DNA of 64,000 bases from Thermoanaerobaculia bacterium (GTDB taxonomy: Bacteria; Acidobacteriota; Thermoanaerobaculia; Gp7-AA8), in assembly GCA_017883235.1 (NCBI GenBank), contig JADGNY010000008.1:1-64000 (forward strand), in the 5' to 3' direction. The notes under the pieces were generated by a model. That model saw nothing but the letters and a program-made list of their open reading frames with translations. It was not told the DNA's origin and ran no database searches. Each line of letters opens with the position of its first letter. The first letter of the stretch is position 1. Made by a program: the position numbers and the translations under genes. Of this stretch, positions 27,715 to 36,192 are shown one piece after another.

Positions 27715-27774
27715 TTGGATGTTTTCTCCCGAGGTACTGAGCGACAGAATGCCCTAGATCGCCGGGCCATTCCG

Positions 27775-28449
27775 TTACGGGTCGGTGGCGGTTTTGGCCG
27801 GGCGGGAGGTTCGGCGCCGGCGTTTCGTGTTAACCCCGTTCCGCAGCATCCCGCTCCGGAGAATACGCGAGATCTCACCCACGACCTCATCCGTGTTCTT
27901 GCCGAAGTGGTCTTTGACGCCGAAGATGATCTCGATGGAGAAGTAGTTGTAGAAAATGCGCGTGGCCAGCATCACCGCCGAAATCGGCGAAAGGCCTTCC
28001 TGAAGCCGGCCGGCCAGATCGTCTTCCATGCCGTGTTTCTTCATGAACGCGTCGAAGCGGCGGGCCATGTCGGAGTAGAACTTCCGGATGTGTGTGCCGT
28101 CGAACTCGACGACGTCGACATAGATGAGGGCGACGTATTCGCGATAGTCCTTCACCGTTTCGCGCGCGGCCCTGCCGAGCTCTTCGAGGTTCTCGGGAAA
28201 CGTGCCGGTGGCGAGGGCTCGGTTGAACGGGAAGTCGGGACTGGACATTGCCTGGAAGTACTGATCGAGCAGCGCGCGGAAGATCGTCTCCTTGTCGGAG
28301 AAGTGGTGATAGACGTTTCCCTTCGAGAGGCCGGCGTCTTCGGCGATGTCGCGCACGCTCGTGGCTCCATAGCCGCGGTGCGAAAAGAGCTTGAGCGCGG
28401 ACTCGAGGATTTGTGTCCGGCTGCGCTCGGATCGTTCTTCCTGGTTCAT
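27775..28449 (-). CDS. TetR/AcrR family transcriptional regulator
   Basis: 224 aa. The N-terminal HTH (about 8-55) is textbook TetR: RTQILESALKLFSHRGYGAT, SVRDIAEDAGLSKGNVYHHF, then SDKETIFRALLDQYF. The ligand-binding domain is divergent, as usual. It is the last gene of the lipid operon, 7 bp after the acyl-CoA ligase stop. A likely operator is the palindrome CCGACCGGTCGG at the head of that operon, which would give autoregulation in response to an acyl ligand. This is inference from position. Confidence 0.9.
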   Translation of the reverse strand: MNQEERSERSRTQILESALKLFSHRGYGATSVRDIAEDAGLSKGNVYHHFSDKETIFRALLDQYFQAMSSPDFPFNRALATGTFPENLEELGRAARETVKDYREYVALIYVDVVEFDGTHIRKFYSDMARRFDAFMKKHGMEDDLAGRLQEGLSPISAVMLATRIFYNYFSIEIIFGVKDHFGKNTDEVVGEISRILRSGMLRNGVNTKRRRRTSRPAKTATDP

Positions 28450-28456
28450 CGGTGAC

Positions 28457-29902
28457 TCACTCTATCAGCCGCTGAGCAAGCTTCGGCTTTTCGACTTTGC
28501 CATACGGCGTCCGCGGCAGGGCATCGACGAAAATGTATCGCTTCGGCAGCTTGAATCGCGAGATACGCGACGCGAGGTACGCGTTCAGCTCCTCCTCGCC
28601 GGCGTCGCCGACAATGAAGGCAACCGCGACTTCTCCCCACGTCTCATCGGCGATCGGAATGACGGCGGCATCGGCTACGCGTGGATGCGAGACGAGCTCC
28701 GCCTCGATCTCAGCAGGATAGACGTTGACGCCGCCGCTGATGAACATCTCTTTCCTGCGCCCGGCGATGTAGAAGAATCCTTCGTTGTCGCGGCGGGCCA
28801 GGTCGCCGGTGTGCAGCCAGCCGTCGTCATCAAAGGCCGCGCGGGTCGCTTCCGGGTTGTTCCAATAGCCGAGCGCGACGTGCGGGCCGCGTATCCACAT
28901 CTCGCCGATTTCGCCCGTTGCGACGTCGCCTCCGTCGTCACCGGCGATGCGAACCTCGGTGAACATCATCGGCCTGCCGATCGATCCTGCCTTGCGCCGC
29001 GCGTCGTCGATCGTCATGGAGAAGCAGTTCACGCCGGCCTCCGTCATCCCATAGCCCTGCTTCATCTCGACGCCGCGCGTCTGGTACGCCTCGATGATGT
29101 AGTGCGGCAGCGGCGCGCCGCCGGAGATGAACCAGCGGACGTGGCTGAGATCGGTCGTCGCGAACTCCGGTGCGTCCATCAGCATCTTCAGCGTCGTCGG
29201 CACGCCGAGGACGACCGTGCAGCGCTCGCGCTCGACCGTCCGCAAGACCTCGGCGGCGTCGAAGCCTCGATGCAAGATGATCGTGCCGCCCACCGTAAAG
29301 ATCGGAATGAGAAACGCGGCCACGCCGCCGGCGTGGTAGAGCGGCGTGTAGATCGGACTGACCTCGTCTTCGCGCAGTCCCCAGTTGACGGCCGTGTTGT
29401 AGCCGTTCCAGTAGAGCTGACGCTTCGGGATCATCACGCCCTTGGGTTTGCCAGTAGTGCCGGAGGTGTAGAGGAGGCAGTAGGGGTCTTCGGGGCTCTG
29501 CCTGGGAGCGCGTGCGTCCCGCACGCCGTTGATGCTCGACGTGCTCTCCACTGGCAAGACCAGATCGGCGAACTCCGGACCACGGAAGCAGATCTTCATC
29601 CCGCAGTCGTCGACGATTTGCCGAAGCTCATGGACCGTCGCCCTTGTCGATAGCGGCACAACGATCGCTCCGCACTTCGCGGCAGCGAAGAAGAGTGCAA
29701 GAAAGTCGACCGAGTTGTGGAAGAGGATGCCGTAACGGTCGCCGGGGCCGGCGCCGGCGGCGATGACCGCGGCGGCGGCACGCTCGGTGCGGGCGTTCAG
29801 CTCGAAGTAGCTGATCCGCTCGCCGGTCTCGGTGGCGACAAGGGCGATTTTGCCGGGAGTGAGACGAGCCCGCTCCGCGAGCAGGTCTCCATCGAAGATC
29901 AC
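28457..29902 (-). CDS. Acyl-CoA synthetase / AMP-dependent ligase
   Basis: 481 aa, ANL superfamily, near full length. P-loop YTSGTTGKPKGVMIPK, central A5 motif GYGMTEAGVN, WIRGPHVALGYWNNPEAT, DGWLHTGDLARRDNEGFFY, hinge GRRKEMFISGGVNVYP, and the C-terminal catalytic Lys region RTPYGKVEK. By family it activates a fatty or other carboxylic acid with ATP and CoA. It overlaps the alpha/beta hydrolase stop by 4 bp. In context it would load or recycle the acyl chain used by the KAS III-like enzyme. Confidence 0.85.
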   Translation of the reverse strand: MIFDGDLLAERARLTPGKIALVATETGERISYFELNARTERAAAAVIAAGAGPGDRYGILFHNSVDFLALFFAAAKCGAIVVPLSTRATVHELRQIVDDCGMKICFRGPEFADLVLPVESTSSINGVRDARAPRQSPEDPYCLLYTSGTTGKPKGVMIPKRQLYWNGYNTAVNWGLREDEVSPIYTPLYHAGGVAAFLIPIFTVGGTIILHRGFDAAEVLRTVERERCTVVLGVPTTLKMLMDAPEFATTDLSHVRWFISGGAPLPHYIIEAYQTRGVEMKQGYGMTEAGVNCFSMTIDDARRKAGSIGRPMMFTEVRIAGDDGGDVATGEIGEMWIRGPHVALGYWNNPEATRAAFDDDGWLHTGDLARRDNEGFFYIAGRRKEMFISGGVNVYPAEIEAELVSHPRVADAAVIPIADETWGEVAVAFIVGDAGEEELNAYLASRISRFKLPKRYIFVDALPRTPYGKVEKPKLAQRLIE

Positions 29903-30783
29903 GGGAGCGCCTCGCGCAACAGGCGCGTGAATTCCGCCGGCGCCTGCCGGTGGGGGATATGCGCCGCCTTGTCGATGATGTGCAGCGTCGATCCCGGCAG
30001 GTGTTTCCGCAGTGCTTCGGCGTATGCAATCGGAAGGAGCCCGTCGTGCGCACCCCAGATCAGCGTCACAGGCATGGTGATGTCGTGCAGCCGAGTGTCG
30101 ACGACTGCGAAGATCACGCCGGCCTGTAGTACGCGCGCCTGCGGCATCTTCGCGGCATCTTTCAGCATCGCGTCGACCAGGTAGTCCGCGATCGGCGTGT
30201 CAGGACCATGCACCATCCGAAGCAGCTTCAACGCTTCCTCTCGGTTCTTGGGGAAGAGGGGTACGTGACTCACGTCCCACGACATGCCGCTGGCGTCTTC
30301 CAGCACGAGGCGGGAGACGCGTGCCGGATGGTCGGCGGCGTAGAGCATGCTTACCCATCCGCCCATCGAGTTGCCGACCAGAACGATCGGTTTCTCCGGC
30401 GATTCGCGATCGATGACGGTTTGCAGAGCCTTGACCAGCAACAGCATCGGCAGCGCCCCGGTAGCCGGAGCACTTTCGCCGTGGCCCGGCAGGTCGATGG
30501 CGATCACGCGCGAGTCTTTCATCAGCACCGGGATGACCGAGACCCACGTACCTGCCTGATCGTTCACGCCATGGACGAGAACGATCGTCCGGCCGCCGCT
30601 GCCACCGGCGAAATAGACGATGCGATTGCCATCGACGTCGATCGTCCTCCTGGCCATACCCGCCCGCGCCAGACCGCGGCGCGTCATCTTCACAAACGCC
30701 TCGAGCGGATGACGGCGGACGTATGCGGTCGTCGCGGCAAAGATGCCGATGAGGATGACGACGAGCACTACTGCAAGTTTCAT
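29899..30783 (-). CDS. Membrane-anchored alpha/beta hydrolase
   Basis: 294 aa. One N-terminal TM helix (LAVVLVVILIGIFAATTAYV) anchors an alpha/beta-hydrolase fold: VLVHGVNDQAG (oxyanion loop), IDLPGHGES, nucleophile elbow GNSMGG with Ser, acid in WGAHDGLLP and catalytic His in KAAHIPHRQAP. The Ser nucleophile separates it from the Asp-dependent OleB/haloalkane dehalogenase branch. It overlaps both neighbours by 4 bp. It probably acts as an esterase or thioesterase on the operon's acyl product at the membrane. Confidence 0.85.
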   Translation of the reverse strand: MKLAVVLVVILIGIFAATTAYVRRHPLEAFVKMTRRGLARAGMARRTIDVDGNRIVYFAGGSGGRTIVLVHGVNDQAGTWVSVIPVLMKDSRVIAIDLPGHGESAPATGALPMLLLVKALQTVIDRESPEKPIVLVGNSMGGWVSMLYAADHPARVSRLVLEDASGMSWDVSHVPLFPKNREEALKLLRMVHGPDTPIADYLVDAMLKDAAKMPQARVLQAGVIFAVVDTRLHDITMPVTLIWGAHDGLLPIAYAEALRKHLPGSTLHIIDKAAHIPHRQAPAEFTRLLREALP

Positions 30784-31796
30784 TTGATGAAGAGCCTCGC
30801 TCCATCTTCAGCGATCCGGAACGCGACGCCGGCCTGGTTGTAGCCGACGCCGGAGCCGATGAGGACGACCAGGTCACGCGGCTTGATCTTCCCCGCTTGC
30901 AGCGCATCGTCGAGCGCCATCGGAATGCACGCCGAACCGGTGTACCCCACGGTCTCCATGATCATGTGCGTCTTGCCCATCGGCAAGCCGAGATCGTTCA
31001 TTACCAGCTCGATGGTCGGCTTGCGGACCTGAGTGAAGATGAGGAAATCGATGTCGCCTACCGCGAAGCCGCCGTTCTTTGCCACCTGGCGTACGAGCAG
31101 CGGCCACCCCTCGTTGTTGATCTCGGGCGGATAGCGGTCGTACATCTTGACGCGCGTGTGGCCGTTGCGGATCGATTCTTCAGTGGTCGGTTCGACCGTG
31201 CCGCCGGCATGGATGGCCCAACGCGGCGCGTAGGAACCGTCGGCTCGGAATGCCGAGGAGATAAAGCCCTGCGTTTCGCTCTGCTCCAGCACGGCTGCGC
31301 CCGCGCCGTCGCCGTAGAAGAAGATCATCGGGTCGTCGTCAGCGGTGAGTTTGTGCATCAGATAGACGCCGATGACGAGCACGTTCTTCAGGTGCGGGTT
31401 GGTAGCCATCATTCCGGCTGCCGAGGAGAACGCGGTAGGGAACGAAGCACAAGCGCAGCCGACGTCGAAGGTGCCGGCGTTTTTCGCGCCGAGCTTCGCC
31501 TGCACGATCACCGAGGTGGCCGGCGTGATGTAGTCGGGCGAATCGGTGCCGACGATGATGAGGTCGACGTCTTCCGGCGTTTTACCAGCACGCGCGAGCG
31601 CGATGCGGGAGGCGCGCACGGCAAGGTCGGAGGTGACGACGTCGTCCGGTGCCCACCACCGCGCCAGGATGCCGGTGGACGCTTCCATCTTGTCCACGAA
31701 CTCCGGCGCCGTAACGTCGAAACGCGCACGCAGGTCGTCGTTCGTGACTTTGATCTCCGGAATGTAGGAGCCGGTGGAGACGATGTTTGCGTGCAT
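30780..31796 (-). CDS. 3-oxoacyl-ACP synthase III-like enzyme with altered catalytic triad
   Basis: 338 aa, thiolase/KAS III fold. Cys116 lies in FDVGCACASF at the FabH active-site position. The usual His (HQAN) is replaced: FTQVRKPT puts Thr256 there. The usual Asn (GNT) is replaced by Tyr286 in GYTGSACIPMAL. FYGDGAGAAVL and the C-terminal LIGSGVGYNQAG fit the family. It may work as an acyltransferase or non-decarboxylating condensing enzyme rather than as FabH. The start shares one base with the SDR stop. Confidence 0.82.
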   Translation of the reverse strand: MHANIVSTGSYIPEIKVTNDDLRARFDVTAPEFVDKMEASTGILARWWAPDDVVTSDLAVRASRIALARAGKTPEDVDLIIVGTDSPDYITPATSVIVQAKLGAKNAGTFDVGCACASFPTAFSSAAGMMATNPHLKNVLVIGVYLMHKLTADDDPMIFFYGDGAGAAVLEQSETQGFISSAFRADGSYAPRWAIHAGGTVEPTTEESIRNGHTRVKMYDRYPPEINNEGWPLLVRQVAKNGGFAVGDIDFLIFTQVRKPTIELVMNDLGLPMGKTHMIMETVGYTGSACIPMALDDALQAGKIKPRDLVVLIGSGVGYNQAGVAFRIAEDGARLFIK

Positions 31797-32518
31797 CAGG
31801 TTCCGAGCACCAGCCCGCCGTCGACCGAGAGCACCGCTCCGCTGACGAATTTCGCCGCATCGCTGGCCAGCCAGGCATAGGCATTGGCGATGTCGTCCGG
31901 CTCCCCGAGTCTGGCCAGCGGTGTCTTCGCCTCCATGGAGTCGACGACCTTCTGCGGCATGGCACGAACCATCTCGGTGGCGATGAAGCCGGGAGCGACG
32001 GCGTTGACGCGGATGCCGTAGCGCCCGAGCTCGCGCGACCACGTCTTCGTGAAGCTGATGACGCCCGCTTTCGTGGCGGCGTAATTGGTCTGTCCGAAGT
32101 TGCCGTATAAACCGACGATCGATGAGGCGTTGAGGATCACTCCGCTCCGCGCCTTGATCATGTGCGGCACGACCGCGCGCGTGCAGAGAAAGACGCCTTT
32201 GAGGTTGACGTCGATGACGGCGTCGAACGTGGCGTCGTCCATCATGCCGGCCACGCCCTCTTTCCACTTGATGAGCTGCGCGTCGCGAACGATTCCGGCG
32301 TTGTTGACGAGAACGTCGATGCGTCCAAACCGGGTCATGACGTCATCGACCGCCCGTTGTACGGATGCGCCGTCGGTGACGTCGACTTTCGGATCCGTGG
32401 TGAGGTCCCACGCCACCACGTTCGCACCCTCGGCACGGAAGCGCTCCACCGTGGCGCGGCCGATGCCGGCCGCGCCCCCGGTGACGATGACGACTTTGTC
32501 TCTCAGGTTGAGGTCCAT
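31796..32518 (-). CDS. FabG-like short-chain dehydrogenase/reductase
   Basis: 240 aa, classical SDR. Cofactor motif TGGAAGIGRAT, NNAGIVRD, catalytic Ser in LNASSIVG, YAATKAG with Tyr/Lys, and C-terminal FVSGAVLSVDGG. The ATG has GGAG 4 nt upstream; a longer frame upstream overlaps the TonB receptor's 3' end and is not protein-like. It probably reduces a 3-oxoacyl intermediate using NADPH. It is translationally coupled to the KAS III-like gene. Confidence 0.9.
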   Translation of the reverse strand: MDLNLRDKVVIVTGGAAGIGRATVERFRAEGANVVAWDLTTDPKVDVTDGASVQRAVDDVMTRFGRIDVLVNNAGIVRDAQLIKWKEGVAGMMDDATFDAVIDVNLKGVFLCTRAVVPHMIKARSGVILNASSIVGLYGNFGQTNYAATKAGVISFTKTWSRELGRYGIRVNAVAPGFIATEMVRAMPQKVVDSMEAKTPLARLGEPDDIANAYAWLASDAAKFVSGAVLSVDGGLVLGT

Positions 32519-32534
32519 GATGCTCCGGGAGTTG

Positions 32535-35294
32535 CTAGTAAACCCACCGCAGCCCCAACTGAAATTCGCGGGCGGGTAACGTGGCCAGGAACTTTCCATA
32601 GTTTGGATTGGCCACGGCTGCTGCCTTCGGATTGGCGATGGTCGGACCGCTGAAGAACTGGCCGCCGGAAACCGACTGGACATCGAAGTTTTTGAAGTTG
32701 AAGAGGTTGAAGCCCTCGGCGATGGCCTGCAGCGCGCCGTAGCCGGTCAGCGCGATCTCTTTGGTCAGCCGCAGCGAGACGTTCTTGTACTTCGGACCGT
32801 TGTTCGTATTGCGGCCGACACCTGCCGGGCGGTCGGAGTTCTTGCCGTCGCCGTTGAAGTCGTAACCGAGACGCGTCGTCCATGGCTGGCCCGAACCGTA
32901 CTCGACGATCGGCGCCACCGTCGTCGTCCAGGGCGCGTGGAAGACGCCGCTGAGCACGAAGCGGAGACGCTCGTCGCCGCGGGCGCGGCCGTATTCCTGG
33001 CCGATGTCGGCCGGGTCGTTCGGGTAGCCGGTCGGGAAGTCGGGGGAGAAGTCGTCGCTGATGTTCTTCTTGTTGGCGAAGGTCACAGAGGCCGTGACGA
33101 GATCGTTCTTGCGCACGCTGCCGTTCAGGCTGAAGACGAGGGCCTTGTACTGCGAGTGGCCGTCGTTTGTGTACATATTGATCTGGTCGAACGCCGTATT
33201 CGGACGGACGTGCGTGGCGTTGCCGCTCCAGTTCACGTCGCGGATCACGATCTCGTTCGTGCCCTTGACGTAGACGCCTTCCGTGTCGAGGAACATGCGC
33301 GACTCACCGAGTTTCATCGTATATCCCAGCGACGCCTGCGTGGCCTCGGGGGCCTTATACGTCGGCGAGAGGAGAGCGATGGCCGGCTTGGAGACGATGC
33401 CGGTCGTGGTCGGGTTATTCGGATCGAGAGTAAACGCCGGGAAGCCAAGAAGCGCGCCGTTGACGCGCGTGTAGGTCACACGGCCGCCGGTGACGCCGTT
33501 CTGCTGCAGTTCCGTGAGTGCCGGAACCAGGAGGAAACGTCCCGTGAACCTGCCCGCGCCGCCGCGAAGAACGTTTGTTCCGTCTCCCTTCACGTCGTAG
33601 GTGAACGAGGTGCGCGGCTGGATGTTGTTCTTGTCTTCCTTGCGCGGCGTCGGGACGAGCGGATGCGTGAAGCCGGCGTTGTTGCCGTTCGTGTCGAGGT
33701 CGTAACGAACGCCGAGGTTCACGAGCAGGTTCGCATTCGGCCGCCACGCGTCTTCGAGAAATGCTCCGTAGATGTCCGTGCTGGTGGCGACGTCGGAGGA
33801 ACCGACGCCGTATGCGTACGCAAGCGGCAGCGCGGTGGTGTCTGTCAGGTAGATGAAAAGCCCATTCTGATAGGTGTCGATGCGAAGGCGCTCGTGGACG
33901 TGCTGCGCGGAGATGCCGGCCTTGAGATCGTGCGACGAGTGTCCGGCCGTCAGGCTGTGGTGGAAGGTGTCGCGCAGCTCGTAGGTGTTTCCATCGCCGA
34001 GAAGGTCGCCGAGGATGTTGGTGCCCGTCATCAGCGTGTTTCCGGATGAGAACCACACGGCCGGTCCGCTGCGTGTGTTCGTCGGCTCGAAGAAGCGGCG
34101 GTGGCCGAACTGCGCACGTAATTCATTCGAGCTGGAGTTGGAGACGGCGGTGTTGTGCTCGAACGTGCCGTTCCAGTTCTTCCGTTCGAGAGTCTGTCCG
34201 TACGAGGCATCGGCTACACCGCCGACGCGGAAGTTGTCTTCGTTGTAGTCCTCGTAAACAGCCTTGAAGCCGGCCGTCATCTTCGAGTTGATGTTCTCCT
34301 CGAGACCGCCGTAGAGCAATGTCTGTTTGAAGGGATGGCTGACGTCCGCGGCGAGCGAGGTGTACGCACCGCCCGGGCGGAAGAGAACGATGTTCTTCTC
34401 GTCGATCTGTTCAGCCGAGGCAAAGTAGAAAAGCTTGTCCTGCGTGACCGGGCCGCCGAGCGTGAAGCCGAGCTGGTGGCGCGAGTAGTCGTTGTTCTTC
34501 TGAAGGTCGAGCGCCCCTTTATCGCGAAGGGCGGCATCGCGGAAGAAACCGAAGACGGTGCCGTGCGTGGTGTTCGTCCCCGACTTGGTGACCACCGAGA
34601 TTGCTCCACCGGCCGAACCGCCGATCTCGGGGTCGAAACGGTTGGCGATGACGCGGAACTCCTGGACGGCGTCCTGGCTGAAGCGCACGCGCGACAGACC
34701 GTTGACCTGGTCGGTGAAGTCGACGCCGTCGACGACGATCGTCGCCTGCGAGGCGTTGCCCCCCGCGCCGACGACCGGGCCGCCGTTGATGAACCGGAAG
34801 CCGCCGCGCTCTCGCTGCACGCCGGGCGTGATGAAGGCCAGGCGCTGGAAGTCGCGGTCGGCGACCGGAAGCGATTCGATCTGCTCGGGAACGATGTTCG
34901 TCGAGGAGTCGGTCTTGTGGATGTCGACCATTGGCACGGCCGCGTTGACGGTGATGGTTTCGCTGGCTGATTGTTGCAGCGTCACCGCCAGCTTCGCGGT
35001 CTGGCCGACGAGCAACGTCAGACTTTGCTCCTTCACCGGGGCGAAGCCTTCCAGCGTGAACGAGACCGAGTATTTGCCGGGAGCGAGAGCGTTGAAGCGT
35101 GCCACGCCGGCCGCATCGGTGACGTCAACGGCTTCGAAGCCGGTTTCCGGCCGCCGAACGGTGACGGTGACGCCGGGCAGTGGTGCCTTTGCCTGATCGA
35201 GGGCCAGGGCTTCGACGGCCGCTTTGTCGATCTGTGCAAACGAGGGAATTGCGAACAGCATGGCGAGAACGGCGAAGAGCAGTTTGCGCGACAT
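32535..35294 (-). CDS. TonB-dependent receptor with N-terminal carboxypeptidase-regulatory domain (Oar-like)
   Basis: 919 aa from the ATG placed 6 nt after GGAG. Signal peptide (LFAVLAMLFAIPSFAQ), Ig-like carboxypeptidase-regulatory domain (about 25-105, PLPGVTVTVRRPETGFEAVD), plug (about 115-235, with LPVADRDFQRLAFITPGVQ and SRVRFSQDAVQEFRV) and a large beta barrel ending in LGLRWVY with the C-terminal aromatic used by the BAM machinery. It is an outer-membrane protein. It heads the lipid operon, 16 bp before the SDR gene. Uptake or export of an amphipathic ligand is inferred; no siderophore genes are nearby. Confidence 0.88.
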   Translation of the reverse strand: MSRKLLFAVLAMLFAIPSFAQIDKAAVEALALDQAKAPLPGVTVTVRRPETGFEAVDVTDAAGVARFNALAPGKYSVSFTLEGFAPVKEQSLTLLVGQTAKLAVTLQQSASETITVNAAVPMVDIHKTDSSTNIVPEQIESLPVADRDFQRLAFITPGVQRERGGFRFINGGPVVGAGGNASQATIVVDGVDFTDQVNGLSRVRFSQDAVQEFRVIANRFDPEIGGSAGGAISVVTKSGTNTTHGTVFGFFRDAALRDKGALDLQKNNDYSRHQLGFTLGGPVTQDKLFYFASAEQIDEKNIVLFRPGGAYTSLAADVSHPFKQTLLYGGLEENINSKMTAGFKAVYEDYNEDNFRVGGVADASYGQTLERKNWNGTFEHNTAVSNSSSNELRAQFGHRRFFEPTNTRSGPAVWFSSGNTLMTGTNILGDLLGDGNTYELRDTFHHSLTAGHSSHDLKAGISAQHVHERLRIDTYQNGLFIYLTDTTALPLAYAYGVGSSDVATSTDIYGAFLEDAWRPNANLLVNLGVRYDLDTNGNNAGFTHPLVPTPRKEDKNNIQPRTSFTYDVKGDGTNVLRGGAGRFTGRFLLVPALTELQQNGVTGGRVTYTRVNGALLGFPAFTLDPNNPTTTGIVSKPAIALLSPTYKAPEATQASLGYTMKLGESRMFLDTEGVYVKGTNEIVIRDVNWSGNATHVRPNTAFDQINMYTNDGHSQYKALVFSLNGSVRKNDLVTASVTFANKKNISDDFSPDFPTGYPNDPADIGQEYGRARGDERLRFVLSGVFHAPWTTTVAPIVEYGSGQPWTTRLGYDFNGDGKNSDRPAGVGRNTNNGPKYKNVSLRLTKEIALTGYGALQAIAEGFNLFNFKNFDVQSVSGGQFFSGPTIANPKAAAVANPNYGKFLATLPAREFQLGLRWVY

Positions 35295-35327
35295 CAGCAT
35301 CTCCTGTTTCGGTTGACTATTTACCGT

Positions 35328-35339
35328 CCGACCGGTCGG
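35328..35339. promoter_or_regulatory. Perfect palindrome CCGACCGGTCGG, candidate TetR operator
   Basis: A 12-bp perfect dyad located 17 bp downstream of the -10 box of the operon promoter and upstream of the receptor ATG, so a bound repressor would block transcription. The operon's last gene encodes a TetR regulator. The flanks (TA...TA) suggest a site of about 14-16 bp. Confidence 0.6.
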
Positions 35340-35356
35340 TATGTTGGAATGGGCGC

Positions 35357-35385
35357 ACTGTAGGCTCGCGGCGATTCCGTGTCAA
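35357..35385 (-). promoter_or_regulatory. Sigma70-like promoter of the receptor/lipid operon
   Basis: Minus-strand TTGACA (35380-35385), 17-bp spacer, TACAGT (35357-35362). This is a perfect -35 box and a good -10 box at ideal spacing. It is the strongest promoter match I saw in the window. It sits in the 128-bp divergent region shared with the V4R-like gene. Confidence 0.75.
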
Positions 35386-35422
35386 GTCGGTATCTCGCCG
35401 ACAAGCTACAATCCCCCTCCCT

Positions 35423-36058
35423 ATGTCCCTTCTTCTGCAGCGCAAAGGCCCTGCCGCCCCCCTGCCCCGTCTCGAAGGAAAAGAAGTTCTCGTCGGGCCG
35501 AATCCTGACGCCGCCAAGGTGAAAGGTGTGATGTTCGGAGGGCGCAAACAGCTCCTGAGCGACGTCGCGGGCGAGGAAGGTTTCGCCGCGATGATCGCCA
35601 AACTCTCGCCGAGGACGGCCAACTATACGAAGACGCCACTGGCCTCGAGCTGGTGCGAGTTCGCGTCGCTCATCGAGCTCGATCGCACCATCTACGAGAC
35701 GTTGAAACTGAAACACCCCAACATTCTCGCCTTGATCGGTGCGGCGTCCGCGGAGCTCGGAATCGGCCGCGTCTACAAATCGCTCGACAGCACGGAGCTG
35801 GTGAACTTCCTCGAGAGCCAGGCGCTCTTTCACAATCAATTTCAGAAGTTCGGAAATGTCCGTTTCGAGAAGACGCCGAACGGCGGCCGGATGATCTGCA
35901 GCGACTATCCCGTCTACAGCCCGATCTACTGCGCCAGCGGGGTCGGCTTCTATCTCGAATCGATTCTCCGCCATGGCGGCAGCGAACCGAACGTCGTCGA
36001 AACAAAATGCCAGACGCTCGGTGACGCGTTCTGCTCGTTTGAGATGACGTGGAGGTGA
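35423..36058 (+). CDS. V4R-like ligand-binding domain protein (tentative)
   Basis: 211 aa, no signal peptide. The C-terminal end VVETKCQTLGDAFCSFEMTW has the Cys-GD-Cys-F pattern of V4R/heme-NO-binding-like domains, which bind small hydrophobic or metal ligands. The N-terminal half (EGKEVLVGPNPDAAKVKGVM, then GGRKQLLSD) is unrecognised. It is divergent from the lipid operon across 128 bp holding that operon's promoter and palindrome, so shared regulation is possible. Family assignment rests mainly on the terminal motif. Confidence 0.5.
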   Translation: MSLLLQRKGPAAPLPRLEGKEVLVGPNPDAAKVKGVMFGGRKQLLSDVAGEEGFAAMIAKLSPRTANYTKTPLASSWCEFASLIELDRTIYETLKLKHPNILALIGAASAELGIGRVYKSLDSTELVNFLESQALFHNQFQKFGNVRFEKTPNGGRMICSDYPVYSPIYCASGVGFYLESILRHGGSEPNVVETKCQTLGDAFCSFEMTWR

Positions 36059-36190
36059 TGCGGTTTCGGGGCCTCGCGGTTGCTTTTGAGGTCTCGTGGT
36101 TGCGGGGTCGCGCGGTTGGTGAGTTGCAGAGTTTCTGATCCAACCACACACCGCGAGACCGCGTAACCCCGAGACCGCGAGACCCCCAAA
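36059..36190. repeat. Palindromic element B copy
   Basis: The left part has GCGGTTGC, GAGGTCTCGTGGTTGCGG and GCGCGGTTGG. The right part has ACCGCGAGACCGCGTAACCC, then GAGACCGCGAGACCCC. It lies between the V4R-like gene and a metallo-beta-lactamase remnant. Confidence 0.75.
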
Positions 36191-36192
36191 CC

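Noticed and set aside
27775-32518. Canonical OleABCD olefin pathway
   Set aside because: The hydrolase has a Ser nucleophile, the SDR is FabG-sized, the ligase is a typical acyl-CoA synthetase and the KAS III-like enzyme lacks His and Asn, so none matches its Ole counterpart closely.
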